Source of the DNA: Arthrobacter sp. AQ5-05
GTDB taxonomy: Bacteria; Actinomycetota; Actinomycetes; Actinomycetales; Micrococcaceae
DNA: 64,000 nucleotides
Assembly: GCF_003287975.1 (NCBI RefSeq)
Contig: NZ_QMKQ01000005.1
Location: 1 to 64,000, forward strand
Reading direction: 5' to 3'
How positions within the stretch are numbered: the stretch's first letter is position 1; every line of letters begins with the position of its first letter. Below the pieces are notes generated by a model, which was given only the letters and a program-made list of their open reading frames with translations, did no database searches and was not told the origin of the DNA. Shown piece by piece: positions 51,790 through 60,150 of this stretch. Position numbers and translations under genes: made by a program.

Positions 51790-53051
51790 GTGCCAAGGTG
51801 CCCGAACCGGGCCCGGAGCCCGGAACGGTGGCGGCCGACCTGCTCGATGAGCGATTGATCCAATCCGCGGGACTCGGCGGCGCGGTGCGCGCGTTCACCC
51901 GCCGGATCCGCGGCGGCGATCTGGGCTCCCTGCCGGTGGTGGTGGGGCTGGCGATCATCTGGGCGGTCTTCGGGATCGTGAACCCGCGGTTCCTCTCCAG
52001 CATCAACCTGGTGAACCTGTCGATGCAATGCGCCGCGGTGGGCACCATCGCCATCGGGGTGGTGCTGGTGCTGCTGCTGGCCGAGATCGACCTGTCCATC
52101 GGATCGGTCTCCGGGCTGGCCGCGGCCATCGTGGCGGTGGGCTTCGTCGGGCACGCCTGGCCGCTGTGGACCGCGGTGGTGGCAGCCATTGCCGCGGGCG
52201 CGCTGATCGGACTGTTCTATGCGCTGCTGAACACCCGCTTCGGGGTGCCCAGCTTCGTGATCACCCTGGCCGGGCTGCTGGGGATCCTCGGGGCGCAACT
52301 GTGGGTGCTGGGCAAGTTCGGCTCCATCAACCTGCCCTTCGACTCCTGGCTGGTCTACTACGCCCAACAGCTGTACATGCCCGACTGGCTCTCCTACGCG
52401 TTCGTGGCAATCGCGGTGGCCGGTTTCTGGCTGGCGAAGTCCCTGGCCTCGAACAAGCGCAAGGCCGCCGGGCTCTCGGGCACCTCGGCCTCCGCGCTGG
52501 GGCTGCGCGCCGCCGGGCTGCTGGTGCTGCTGGGGGTGCCGGTCTGGTACCTGAACCGCAGCCGCGGGGTCGGGGTGATGTTCCTGTCCTTCGTGGCCCT
52601 GGTGCTCATCATGCACTTCTTCCTGACCCGCACCCGCTGGGGGAGGGCCGTGTTTGCGGTGGGCGGCAACGTGGAGGCCGCCCGCCGCGCCGGCATCAAC
52701 GTGCGCGCCGTGGCCCTGAGCGTGTTCATCCTGTGCTCGACCTTCGCCGCGCTGGGCGGGCTGATGGCCGCGGGCCGGCTGGCGGCGGCCAACCAGTCCT
52801 CGGGCGGCGGCGACATCAACCTCAACGCGATCGCCGCGGCGGTGATCGGCGGAACCAGCCTCTTCGGCGGGCGCGGCTCGGCATTCTCCGCGCTGCTGGG
52901 GATCCTGGTGATCCAGTCGATCTCCTCCGGGCTGACCCTGGTGAACCTGGATTCCTCGCTGCGCTACATGATCACCGGCGCGGTGCTGCTGCTGGCAGTG
53001 GTCATCGACTCGCTCTCCCGGCGCTCCCGCCGGGCGGCAGGTCGCGCGTAG
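51786..53051 (+). CDS. xylH: Sugar ABC transporter permease (xylose type)
   Basis: This is a 421-residue permease of the ribose/xylose class with ten or more membrane segments. A soluble 40-residue N-terminus is followed by hydrophobic segments such as LPVVVGLAIIWAVFGIV and the family signature in GTIAIGVVLVLLLAEIDLSI and GSVSGLAAAI. VFAVGGNVEAARRAGINVRA is the coupling loop facing the ATPase, and LNAIAAAVIGGTSLFGGRGS is a conserved late motif. The long central cytoplasmic loop (SNKRKAAGLSG) matches XylH rather than RbsC. The gene is last in the transport operon. TetR and ArsO-like relics follow. Confidence 0.88.
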   Translation: MSAKVPEPGPEPGTVAADLLDERLIQSAGLGGAVRAFTRRIRGGDLGSLPVVVGLAIIWAVFGIVNPRFLSSINLVNLSMQCAAVGTIAIGVVLVLLLAEIDLSIGSVSGLAAAIVAVGFVGHAWPLWTAVVAAIAAGALIGLFYALLNTRFGVPSFVITLAGLLGILGAQLWVLGKFGSINLPFDSWLVYYAQQLYMPDWLSYAFVAIAVAGFWLAKSLASNKRKAAGLSGTSASALGLRAAGLLVLLGVPVWYLNRSRGVGVMFLSFVALVLIMHFFLTRTRWGRAVFAVGGNVEAARRAGINVRAVALSVFILCSTFAALGGLMAAGRLAAANQSSGGGDINLNAIAAAVIGGTSLFGGRGSAFSALLGILVIQSISSGLTLVNLDSSLRYMITGAVLLLAVVIDSLSRRSRRAAGRA

Positions 53052-53119
53052 CCGCGCCCGCGCATCAGGCCCGCGTCGCGGACCAGGGCACCGGCTCCCC
53101 GGTGCCCCGGTCCAGGCGG

Positions 53120-53590
53120 AAGGGCGGATACGCATCGGTCAGCAGGGCGGTGTACGCCGCGATGCGCAAGGCGCTGGGCCGCCACACCTGGGCCATCGGC
53201 CTGCTGGAGTCGTGCTCGGCCCGCGGCCCGGCAACGCTGCGCCACCACGATGCAACGCTCGGGGTCCTGCGAACCGCCGGATTTTCGGTGAAGGCCGCGG
53301 CGCACGCCTACGCGTTGCTGGACAGCTCCACCTATGGCTTCGCCCTGCAGGAGGCAGCGCTTCCCGTCAACGGCCGCGACACCGCAGCAAGCGCCACCGA
53401 TCCGATCGTGCAGATGTTCTCCGCCGGCGACTACCCCCACCTCATGGAAATCGCCACCGAACACGTGCTGCAACCGGGCTATGACTTCGGCGATGAATTT
53501 GAGATCGGCCTTGAACTGATCCTCGAGGCCCTGCAGCGCTGGATCCCCGAATCCGGGGTCGGGCCCAAGGTCGCTGCGCCCACGGGGTGA
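53120..53590 (+). pseudogene. TetR-family regulator relic (C-terminal domain only)
   Basis: About 145 codons after the permease read as the C-terminal ligand domain of a TetR regulator: LGRHTWAIGLLESCSARGPA, TLRHHDATLGVLRTAGFSVK, AAHAYALLDSSTYGFALQEA, and a FSAGDYPHLMEIATEHVL end. The DNA-binding helix-turn-helix half is absent, and the frame upstream runs antisense into the permease's end without homology. There is no ribosome site before the only nearby ATG (53161). It is a 5'-deleted gene. Confidence 0.65.
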
Positions 53591-53703
53591 ACCCGGCCGC
53601 ACCCGGCAGGGGATGGTCCCGGCCTTCGACGCTGCGCTCGCCGGTCTGTCGGTGCTCGGTCCGCCCCCCGTCTTCGACCATTCCGTCACGGAACGGGGCA
53701 AGC

Positions 53704-53950
53704 GTCGCCCGCATCCACGCGTTGACCGGGGAGGATCTGGAGACCGGCCCGCGTGCCGATCTTGCCTCGCTCCCGGAGTTGCGCCTGGACGCGGGCCAGA
53801 CCGTGGACGCCCCGTGCGAGCTCGGCCCGCCCCCTGATCCCGGGAACCACGGTTGTGGCGCTGCTGGCGCCCACCGCGAGCATGTACCGCCCCACCCGGA
53901 AACCAACTCTTCCTTCGCTGGGATGAAGACTTGCCGACGGGCCTCGGCCG
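53704..53950 (+). pseudogene. Fragment of an ArsO-like flavoprotein gene
   Basis: A frame between the TetR relic and the DUF222 gene reads ADLASLPELRLDAGQTVDAP, CELGPPPDPGNHGCGAAGAH, then EHVPPHPETNSSFAGMKTC. This is a diverged copy of the C-terminal FAD region of the ArsO-like protein at 17685-19121 (DLGMLSELRLDMDQIVEAPR, ELGPLIDPQFHSCGTVSAHG, HPETDFYIVGMKSYG). Key glycines and hydrophobics are lost and both ends are missing. The similarity is by eye but extends over about 65 residues in order. Confidence 0.6.
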
Positions 53951-53998
53951 AGGGATCCCGATTCCCAAACTGTCTGTGGGGTTTTCTAGAATTGTGTC

Positions 53999-55477
53999 AT
54001 GGCAACGTCGTCATCGTCCTCGGGATTCGGCAGCATCGCAGATGCTGACCTCGACGATGGGCTGTTCGCGGACCTGGAATCAGACCTCGAATCCGTGGAC
54101 CTGAGCTACGGGGCGCTGCTCGGCCGGGGCCTGGACATGAACGCCCTGCTGGCCGACTTCTTCGCCTGCACCGGGGTCGACGGCATCCGCACCGTGACCC
54201 AGGCCGTCGCCGAGGTGCCGCTGGAGATCTCCCCGTACGAGGCCATCGAGGGCGTCGGGGCGCTGGAGGACCTGAAATCCTGCGCCAACGCCGTGCAGGC
54301 GGAAATTGCCTGCGCCCACGAGGCCGCGGTCACCACCGACCGCACCCGTCGCGGCGTCATGGAAAAGAACCCGCAGCAGGGCATCGGCGCCGACGTGGCC
54401 ATGGCCCGGCACGAACCCCCGCGCTCCGGAACCCGGGAGCTGAACTACTCCCGGATGCTCTGCCAATCGCTGCCCTTCACCAAGGCGGGCCTGAAATTCG
54501 GCGTCATCAACGACGCCGAAGCCCGCATCATCCACCGCGTGCTGAAGGACCTGGACGAAGACGCCCGGACGGAGCTCGACGCCCGGCTCTTCATGGAAAC
54601 CCACACCTGCTTCGGCCTGGGCGGCAAGAAGCTCGAATCGATGCTCCGCCACTGGGCGCTGGCCTACCAAAACCCGACCGAAGCCGACCTCGAAGCCAAG
54701 GCCGCCAAGGACCGCTACGTGAACGTCTACCCGATCGACACGCACCGGATGAAGATCGTCGGCGTCGTCCCCACCGAGATCGGGGCCGCTATCGCGCAGG
54801 TCCTGGCCCGGGCAATCGCCAGCGCGCAAGCGGCGGGGGACACGCGCAACGCCGCGCAGATCGCCGCCGACTCCGTCCTGGAGGCCCTCACCGGCATCAA
54901 GGATTTCACCAACATCCCGGTCACCCTCGAACTGGTCATGACCGACCGGACGCTCATGCAGGGACACCCGGAACCGGCCTTCCTGCAGGGCTACGGCGTC
55001 ATCTCCGCGAAGAAGGCCCGCGAACTCTTCGCCGGCAACCCGGACAACCCGCTCGCAACCTGGGTTCGCCGACTATACACGGCACCGGGCACCGGCGACC
55101 TCATCGCCATGGACCGCAAGGCCAGACTCGTCACCGGCGGGCTCAAGCGCTTCATCACCACCCGCGACCAGTTCTGCCGGACCCCCTACTGCACCGGCAA
55201 GGTCCAGCACCTTGACCACGTGGTCCAAGCGGCCCTCGGGGGAGAAACCTGCGCGGAAAACGGTGGAGGAAGGTGCACCTGGTGCAACGCCACCAAGGAA
55301 TCTCCCGACTGGTCGGAAATCCCGGTGCCCGGGGACCGGCACAGCATCCGGATCACGACCTCCAGCGGGCATTCCTATACTTCCAGCGCGCCGCGGATGC
55401 CCGGCACCGAGGACTACACCGTGCACGCCAGCGAGCCTCAGTCCCCTCCGCGGACCCCGCCACGCCGGCGGCGGTAG
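53999..55477 (+). CDS. DUF222 and HNH endonuclease domain protein
   Basis: This is a 492-residue protein of the actinobacterial 13E12-type repeat family. The DUF222 region fills about 60-330 (KAGLKFGVINDAEARIIHRV, MRKIVGVVP-type core). A C-terminal HNH motif follows: FCRTPYCTGKVQHLDHVVQA, then ENGGGRCTWCNATKESPDW, with His-Asp-His in LDHVVQ and a CxWCN zinc knuckle. These proteins occur in many copies in Arthrobacter-like genomes and are often near mobile or decayed DNA, as here after two relics. Biological role is unsettled (nuclease, possibly selfish). ATG 53999 is the family start. Confidence 0.85.
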   Translation: MATSSSSSGFGSIADADLDDGLFADLESDLESVDLSYGALLGRGLDMNALLADFFACTGVDGIRTVTQAVAEVPLEISPYEAIEGVGALEDLKSCANAVQAEIACAHEAAVTTDRTRRGVMEKNPQQGIGADVAMARHEPPRSGTRELNYSRMLCQSLPFTKAGLKFGVINDAEARIIHRVLKDLDEDARTELDARLFMETHTCFGLGGKKLESMLRHWALAYQNPTEADLEAKAAKDRYVNVYPIDTHRMKIVGVVPTEIGAAIAQVLARAIASAQAAGDTRNAAQIAADSVLEALTGIKDFTNIPVTLELVMTDRTLMQGHPEPAFLQGYGVISAKKARELFAGNPDNPLATWVRRLYTAPGTGDLIAMDRKARLVTGGLKRFITTRDQFCRTPYCTGKVQHLDHVVQAALGGETCAENGGGRCTWCNATKESPDWSEIPVPGDRHSIRITTSSGHSYTSSAPRMPGTEDYTVHASEPQSPPRTPPRRRR

Positions 55478-55603
55478 ACCGCCAAGAACCGCAGGACAAC
55501 ACCGCTGCCAGCGAATCGAAACCTTACGCCGATTCGGGTACCGGTCCGTGCGCGCGCTATGGTCGTCTAGGTCCATTTCGTGCATCGTCCCCAGGAGGAT
55601 TCC

Positions 55604-56758
55604 TTGCCGCACCAGGCTCCCCAACCGACGGCCGTCTTGCACGGCTTGCGCGCCCTGCCCAAGCGGCGGACCGCGATGATGCTGGGCCTCGGCCTGCTGC
55701 TGACCGGCTGCGGAGCCGACTACCCGCTGGGCGACGCCCAACGCCAGGCCGCCGAAAACAACACCTCGCATCTTTCCGGCACTCTCACCGGTGGCGGGTC
55801 CAGCGCCCAGAACTCCGCCATGAACGCCTGGATCGGCGGATTCGCCACCCTGAATCCAAAGGTGCAGGTGCAATACGCCTCGGTGGGCTCAGGTGCCGGA
55901 CGCGCGGGCCTGCTGGCCGGGGCCACGCAATTCGCCGGCTCCGACGCCTACCTGAAGGAATCCGAGGTGGCCCGCTCGCAGCAAACGTGCGGCCCCGAGG
56001 GAGCGATCAACATCCCCGTGTACATCTCGCCGATCTCCATCGCCTTCAACCTGCCGGGCATCAAGGAACTGGACTTCGACGCGGCAACCATCGCGAAGAT
56101 CTTCTCCGGCACCATCACGTCCTGGCAGGACCCGGCCATCAAGGCCCTGAACCCGGATGCGGCGCTGCCCGATGTCCCGATGACGGTGGTCGCCCGCTCG
56201 GACGACTCGGGAACCACCGAGAACTTCACCGACTACCTGCATGCCGCAGCCCCCGAGTCCTGGACGCACGATCCTTCAGGGTCCTGGCCCGGCGGGCTGG
56301 GCACCGAGCAGGCCCAGGGAAACTCCGGGGTCGTCACCACGGTGGCCCGCACCGAGGGTGCGGTGACCTACGCCGATGACTCGCTGGTCGACGCGACCCT
56401 GGGCAAGGGCACGCTGAAGGTCGGGGATTCCTTCGTGCCGGTCAGCGGCAAGGCGGCGGCCATCGCGGTGAGCGCCTCGCACCGGGTGCCCGGGCGCCAC
56501 GGCAACGACATCGCCCTGGAGCTTGACCGCACCACCACCAAGCCCGGAGCCTACCCGCTGGTGCTGGTCTCCTACTTCATCGTTTGCAGCGGCTACACCG
56601 ATGCCAACTCCCTGGAACTGGTCAAGGCCTTCGGCCACTACGTCGTCAGCGACGAGGGCCAAAAGGTCGCTGCCGACTCGGCCAAGAGCGCACCGATGCC
56701 CCAGGAACTGGCCGCCGAGGCCGCGGCGGCGATCGATTCGATCACGCTGCGCCGATAG
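55604..56758 (+). CDS. pstS: PstS-type phosphate-binding lipoprotein
   Basis: This is a 384-residue lipoprotein. The TTG at 55604 is chosen because CCAGGAGG lies six bases upstream. The signal peptide ends LLLTGCGAD (Cys36). The phosphate-binding fold shows LTGGGSSAQNSAMNAWIGGF, QFAGSDAYL, ARSDDSGTTENFTDYL and GNSGVVTTVARTEGAVTYAD, which hold the usual Ser/Thr/Asp/Arg phosphate ligands. No pstC, pstA, pstB or phoU follows: the next genes are on the other strand beyond a terminator. It must work with a permease encoded elsewhere, or be an extra high-affinity or scavenging copy. Confidence 0.88.
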   Translation: MPHQAPQPTAVLHGLRALPKRRTAMMLGLGLLLTGCGADYPLGDAQRQAAENNTSHLSGTLTGGGSSAQNSAMNAWIGGFATLNPKVQVQYASVGSGAGRAGLLAGATQFAGSDAYLKESEVARSQQTCGPEGAINIPVYISPISIAFNLPGIKELDFDAATIAKIFSGTITSWQDPAIKALNPDAALPDVPMTVVARSDDSGTTENFTDYLHAAAPESWTHDPSGSWPGGLGTEQAQGNSGVVTTVARTEGAVTYADDSLVDATLGKGTLKVGDSFVPVSGKAAAIAVSASHRVPGRHGNDIALELDRTTTKPGAYPLVLVSYFIVCSGYTDANSLELVKAFGHYVVSDEGQKVAADSAKSAPMPQELAAEAAAAIDSITLRR

Positions 56759-56772
56759 CCTTGCCGTTCAAT

Positions 56773-56819
56773 GGCAGCGGCCCGCCCCCCAAAAAACGGG
56801 GACGGGCCGCTGCCATTTT
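56773..56819 (+). terminator. Intrinsic terminator after pstS
   Basis: GGCAGCGGCCCG with CCCC (56773-56790) pairs with GGGG and CGGGCCGCTGCC ending at 56814, followed by ATTTTC. It lies 15 bases after the pstS stop and between convergent genes, so it may serve both. Confidence 0.85.
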
Positions 56820-56832
56820 CTTGGTGCCGGAG

Positions 56833-57873
56833 TCAGGCGCTGGTGGCGTCCTGCACCTCGCCAACCAGTTCCTCGATGATGTCCTCCAGGAACAGCACAC
56901 CGGTGGTGGCACCGGCGGCGTCCAACACACGGGCCACGTGGGAACCGCTGCGCCGCATGGCCGCCAACGCGTCCTCCAGCTCGCTGCCGCCAGCCACCGA
57001 GGCCAGGGCCCGGATCCGCTTGGCAGGGACCGCCGCTGCGAAGGCATCCGAGGCCGTGAGGTCCATGACGTCCTTCAGGTGCAGGTATCCGGAGGGTTCC
57101 CCGTCCCGGTCCACCAGGATGTAGCGGGAGTAGCCGTGCATGGCGACCGCGCGCTGGATGGCGGCCGGGGAGGAATCCAGGGGCAACACCACCATCGCCC
57201 CGATCGGCACCTCGACGTCGGAGACCTTCTTGGTGGTGAACTCGAAGGCCTTGCCGAGGGTTCCGCTGGCGTCGGAGAGCACCCCGTCACGCGTGGACTG
57301 CTCCACGATGCCGGCGACTTCCTCGAGGGTGAACGCGCTGGTGGCCTCGTCCTTGGGCTCGACGCGGAAAAGCCGCAGCACGGAGTTCGCGATGCCGTTC
57401 AGGCTCCAGATCACCGGCTTGACGATCCGGGCCACCATCACCAGCGGGGGAGCCAACAGCAAGGCGGCGCGCGTGGGCACCGAGAAGGAGATGTTCTTCG
57501 GGACCATCTCGCCGATGACCACGTGCAGGAAGGTGACCAGCAGCAGGGCCGTGACGAAGGCGATCACGCCGATGGCCTCGGCCGAGAGCGAGGTGAACCC
57601 CAGCGGGATTTCCAGCAGGTGGTGGATCGCCGGTTCGGACACGTTCAGGATCACCAGCGAGCACACGGTGATGCCCAGCTGGCTGGTTGCAAGCATCAGC
57701 GTCGCGTGCTCCATGGCCCACAACGTGGTCTTTGCGGCCTTGGAGCCGGCCTCGGCCTTCGGCTCGATCTGCGAACGGCGGGCGGAGATCACGGCGAACT
57801 CGGCGCCGACGAAGAACGCATTGATCACCAGCAGCACCACCAGCCAGATGATTCCGGGCAGGTACTCGTTCAT
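56833..57873 (-). CDS. CNNM/CBS-domain membrane protein
   Basis: This is a 346-residue protein of the CNNM/CorC (hemolysin-like) family. The N-terminal DUF21 membrane domain has IIWLVVLLVINAFFVGAEFA, SQLGITVCSLVILNV and HVVIGEMVPKNISFSVPTRA. Two CBS domains follow (about 205-340; MHGYSRYILVDRDGEPSGYL, ATTGVLFLEDIIEELVGEV). It lacks the C-terminal CorC_HlyC domain present in its paralogue encoded just upstream. The two are coupled by ATGA and may form a heteromer. The family is linked to magnesium or other cation efflux. Confidence 0.85.
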   Translation of the reverse strand: MNEYLPGIIWLVVLLVINAFFVGAEFAVISARRSQIEPKAEAGSKAAKTTLWAMEHATLMLATSQLGITVCSLVILNVSEPAIHHLLEIPLGFTSLSAEAIGVIAFVTALLLVTFLHVVIGEMVPKNISFSVPTRAALLLAPPLVMVARIVKPVIWSLNGIANSVLRLFRVEPKDEATSAFTLEEVAGIVEQSTRDGVLSDASGTLGKAFEFTTKKVSDVEVPIGAMVVLPLDSSPAAIQRAVAMHGYSRYILVDRDGEPSGYLHLKDVMDLTASDAFAAAVPAKRIRALASVAGGSELEDALAAMRRSGSHVARVLDAAGATTGVLFLEDIIEELVGEVQDATSA

Positions 57874-59189
57874 CGGGTCTGCTCCTGGGTCGAATCGATC
57901 GGGTCGGGGGTGAACTTCAGGCGTTGGACGGCGGTGCCCACGACGCGTTCGACCGCCAGGGTGCCACCGTCGATGCGCACCTCGAGACCGGGTTCCGGGA
58001 CCCTGTCCAGTTGCTGGGCGACGAAGCCGGCCAGGGTGTCGTAGTCCTCGTGCTCGGGCACCGAGACGCCCGTGCGCTCGAGCAGCTCGTCGGGACGCAG
58101 CGAGGCATCGAAGGTGATCGTGCCTGCGGCCCGCAGCACCCCGACGCGGGCGCGGTCGTGCTCGTCCTCCAGTTCGCCGACGAGTTCCTCCACGAGGTCC
58201 TCGAGGGTGACCATGCCGGCGGTTCCGCCGTGTTCGTCGGAGACGATGGCCACCTGCAGGCCGTGGGTGCGCAGCCGGCCCAGCAGCGAATCGACGCCCA
58301 TGGACTCGGGCACCATCAGCGGGCTGGTCATCAGCTCGGTCGCGGCGGTGGTGGAGTGCTCGGCACGGGGCAGGGCGAATGCGGACTTGAGGTGCACCAC
58401 CCCGAGGATCTCGTCGCGGTCCCGCCCGATCACCGGGAAGCGGGAGAAGCCGGTGGCCACCGCGGTCTCGAGGATGTCACCTGCGGTGGCGGAGGCTTCG
58501 ACGGCAACCATGCGCACGCGCGGGGTCATCACGTCCCCGGCCGTTCGCTCGGAGAATCGCAGCGTGCGGTGCAGCAGCGTCGCGTGGTCCTGTTCCAGGG
58601 CGCCCTCGAGGGCGGAGCGGCGCACGAGGGAGATCAGTTCCTCGGCGCTGCGTGCCCCGGAAAGCTCTTCCTTCGGCTCGATGCCGAAGGAGCGGATGAT
58701 GGCGTTGGCGGTGTTGTTGAACAGCAGGATCACCGGCTTGAACACCGCGGTGAAGGCGGCCTGGAAGGGCACCACCAACTTGGCGGTGGCCAGCGGCACG
58801 GCCAGGGCAAAGTTCTTGGGCACCAGCTCGCCGATGACCATGGAGAACACCGTGGCCAGGAACACCCCGACGACGGTGCCGATGCCAGGGACCAGTGCCT
58901 CGGCGACGCCCGCTGACAGCAGCGGGCCGCGCAGCAGGGAGCTGATCGCCGGTTCGAAGGTGTAGCCGGTCAGCAGCGTCGTCAGGGTGATGCCCAACTG
59001 GGCGCTGGAGAGATGGGTCGAGGTGATCTTCAGGGCCTTGATGGTGGTTCCCAGGCGCTTCTCGCCGCGCCCGGCGCGCGCCTCGAGGTCGTGCCGATCA
59101 AGGTTCACCAAGGCGAATTCGGAGGCAACGAACAAACCGGTGCCAACGGTGAGCAGCAGACCGATGCCGATCATGATCCACTCATTCAT
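57870..59189 (-). CDS. CNNM/CBS protein with C-terminal CorC domain
   Basis: This is a 439-residue protein. The DUF21 membrane domain (MNEWIMIGIGLLLTVGTGLF, SSAQLGITLTTLLTGYTF, MVIGELVPKNFALAVPLATA) is followed by CBS domains (about 200-335; FSRFPVIGRDRDEILGVVHL, DEHGGTAGMVTLEDLVEEL) and a CorC_HlyC domain (about 345-430; DEYDTLAGFVAQQLDRVPEP-like end). The family is CNNM-type, implicated in Mg2+ or Co2+ homeostasis. It starts the two-gene operon and overlaps its shorter paralogue by four bases. Tandem long and short copies are common in actinobacteria. Confidence 0.87.
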   Translation of the reverse strand: MNEWIMIGIGLLLTVGTGLFVASEFALVNLDRHDLEARAGRGEKRLGTTIKALKITSTHLSSAQLGITLTTLLTGYTFEPAISSLLRGPLLSAGVAEALVPGIGTVVGVFLATVFSMVIGELVPKNFALAVPLATAKLVVPFQAAFTAVFKPVILLFNNTANAIIRSFGIEPKEELSGARSAEELISLVRRSALEGALEQDHATLLHRTLRFSERTAGDVMTPRVRMVAVEASATAGDILETAVATGFSRFPVIGRDRDEILGVVHLKSAFALPRAEHSTTAATELMTSPLMVPESMGVDSLLGRLRTHGLQVAIVSDEHGGTAGMVTLEDLVEELVGELEDEHDRARVGVLRAAGTITFDASLRPDELLERTGVSVPEHEDYDTLAGFVAQQLDRVPEPGLEVRIDGGTLAVERVVGTAVQRLKFTPDPIDSTQEQTR

Positions 59190-59451
59190 GTGGGCGCCCC
59201 TCTCCGCCGGGTGCCGGAGTCGAACCGGCAGTCAGTGGGAGGGGCCAGGGCATATGTGTTGGGGGGTCGTCCATAGTGCTTTCAACTCTAGCGGAACGCA
59301 CGCTGCCCGGTTTTCCTGCCGGAGCTGCGCCCCCGGGGACGCAGCTCCGCGCAGCAGGCGCCTCGGGCCCCGGGATTCTGCGTGATTCCAGGGGAACCCG
59401 AGGGTGACATTGCCCATCCGGCGGGCCCAAGGTTCAAGGCAACTTCCCAGC

Positions 59452-60150
59452 CTAGAGCAGCGTTGCGAAGTGCTCGGCCGCCGAGGTTGCCCCGGCCACG
59501 ATGATTTCGTCGCCCTCGTGCAGCACCGTGGAGGTGGTGGTGTAGTCCCATTCCTGGCCCGGCCGCTTGGCCGCCACGATGGTGACATGGTGCTTGGACC
59601 GGATGCCGGTTTCCCCGAGCGGGCGGCCCAGCGCCTCCTTTGGCGGGCGGGTCTTGACCATCGCGAACCCGTCCTCGAACTCGACGTAGTCGAGCATCGC
59701 GCCGCGAACCAGGTGCGCCACCCTCCGGCCCATGTCCTGCTCGGGGCGAATCACGTGCTTGACGCCCAGCTGCTCCAGGATCTGTCCGTGCGCGGCACTG
59801 ACCGCCTTGGCCCAAATGGTGGGCTTGTTGAAGCGCAGCAGGGCCGAGGTGGTCAGGATGCTGGCCTCCAGGTCGCTGCCGATGCCGACCACGGCGCGGT
59901 CGAACTCGTGCACCGAGAGCTGGCGCAGCGCCTCTTCCTTGGTGGAATCGGCGCGCACCACGTGGGTGAGCCGGCCGTTGAACGACTGGACGATGTCCTC
60001 GTCGTTGTCGATGCCCAGCACCTCGGTGCCGGCGGCGGCCAGTTCCAGGGCCAGCGCCCCGCCGAAGCGGCCCAGGCCGATGACGACCACCGAGTTCGCC
60101 TCGGCAATGCGCTCCATGGGCTTGGGCGTGAACAAGTGGTGCTTAGCCAA
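59452..60150 (-). CDS. ktrA: Potassium-uptake regulatory subunit (KtrA/TrkA type)
   Basis: This is a 232-residue cytosolic RCK protein. The RCK_N nucleotide-binding domain is VVVIGLGRFGGALALELAAA with an acidic VLGIDNDEDIV, then VVGIGSDLEASILTTSALLR. The RCK_C domain fills about 150-230 and ends in IIVAGATSAAEHFATLL. ATP/ADP or NAD(H) binding would gate the membrane subunit. It probably starts at TTG 60150, eight bases inside the channel gene, with GAGAGG upstream. A later ATG (MERIAEANS) is possible but would leave little before the first strand. Confidence 0.88.
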   Translation of the reverse strand: MAKHHLFTPKPMERIAEANSVVVIGLGRFGGALALELAAAGTEVLGIDNDEDIVQSFNGRLTHVVRADSTKEEALRQLSVHEFDRAVVGIGSDLEASILTTSALLRFNKPTIWAKAVSAAHGQILEQLGVKHVIRPEQDMGRRVAHLVRGAMLDYVEFEDGFAMVKTRPPKEALGRPLGETGIRSKHHVTIVAAKRPGQEWDYTTTSTVLHEGDEIIVAGATSAAEHFATLL

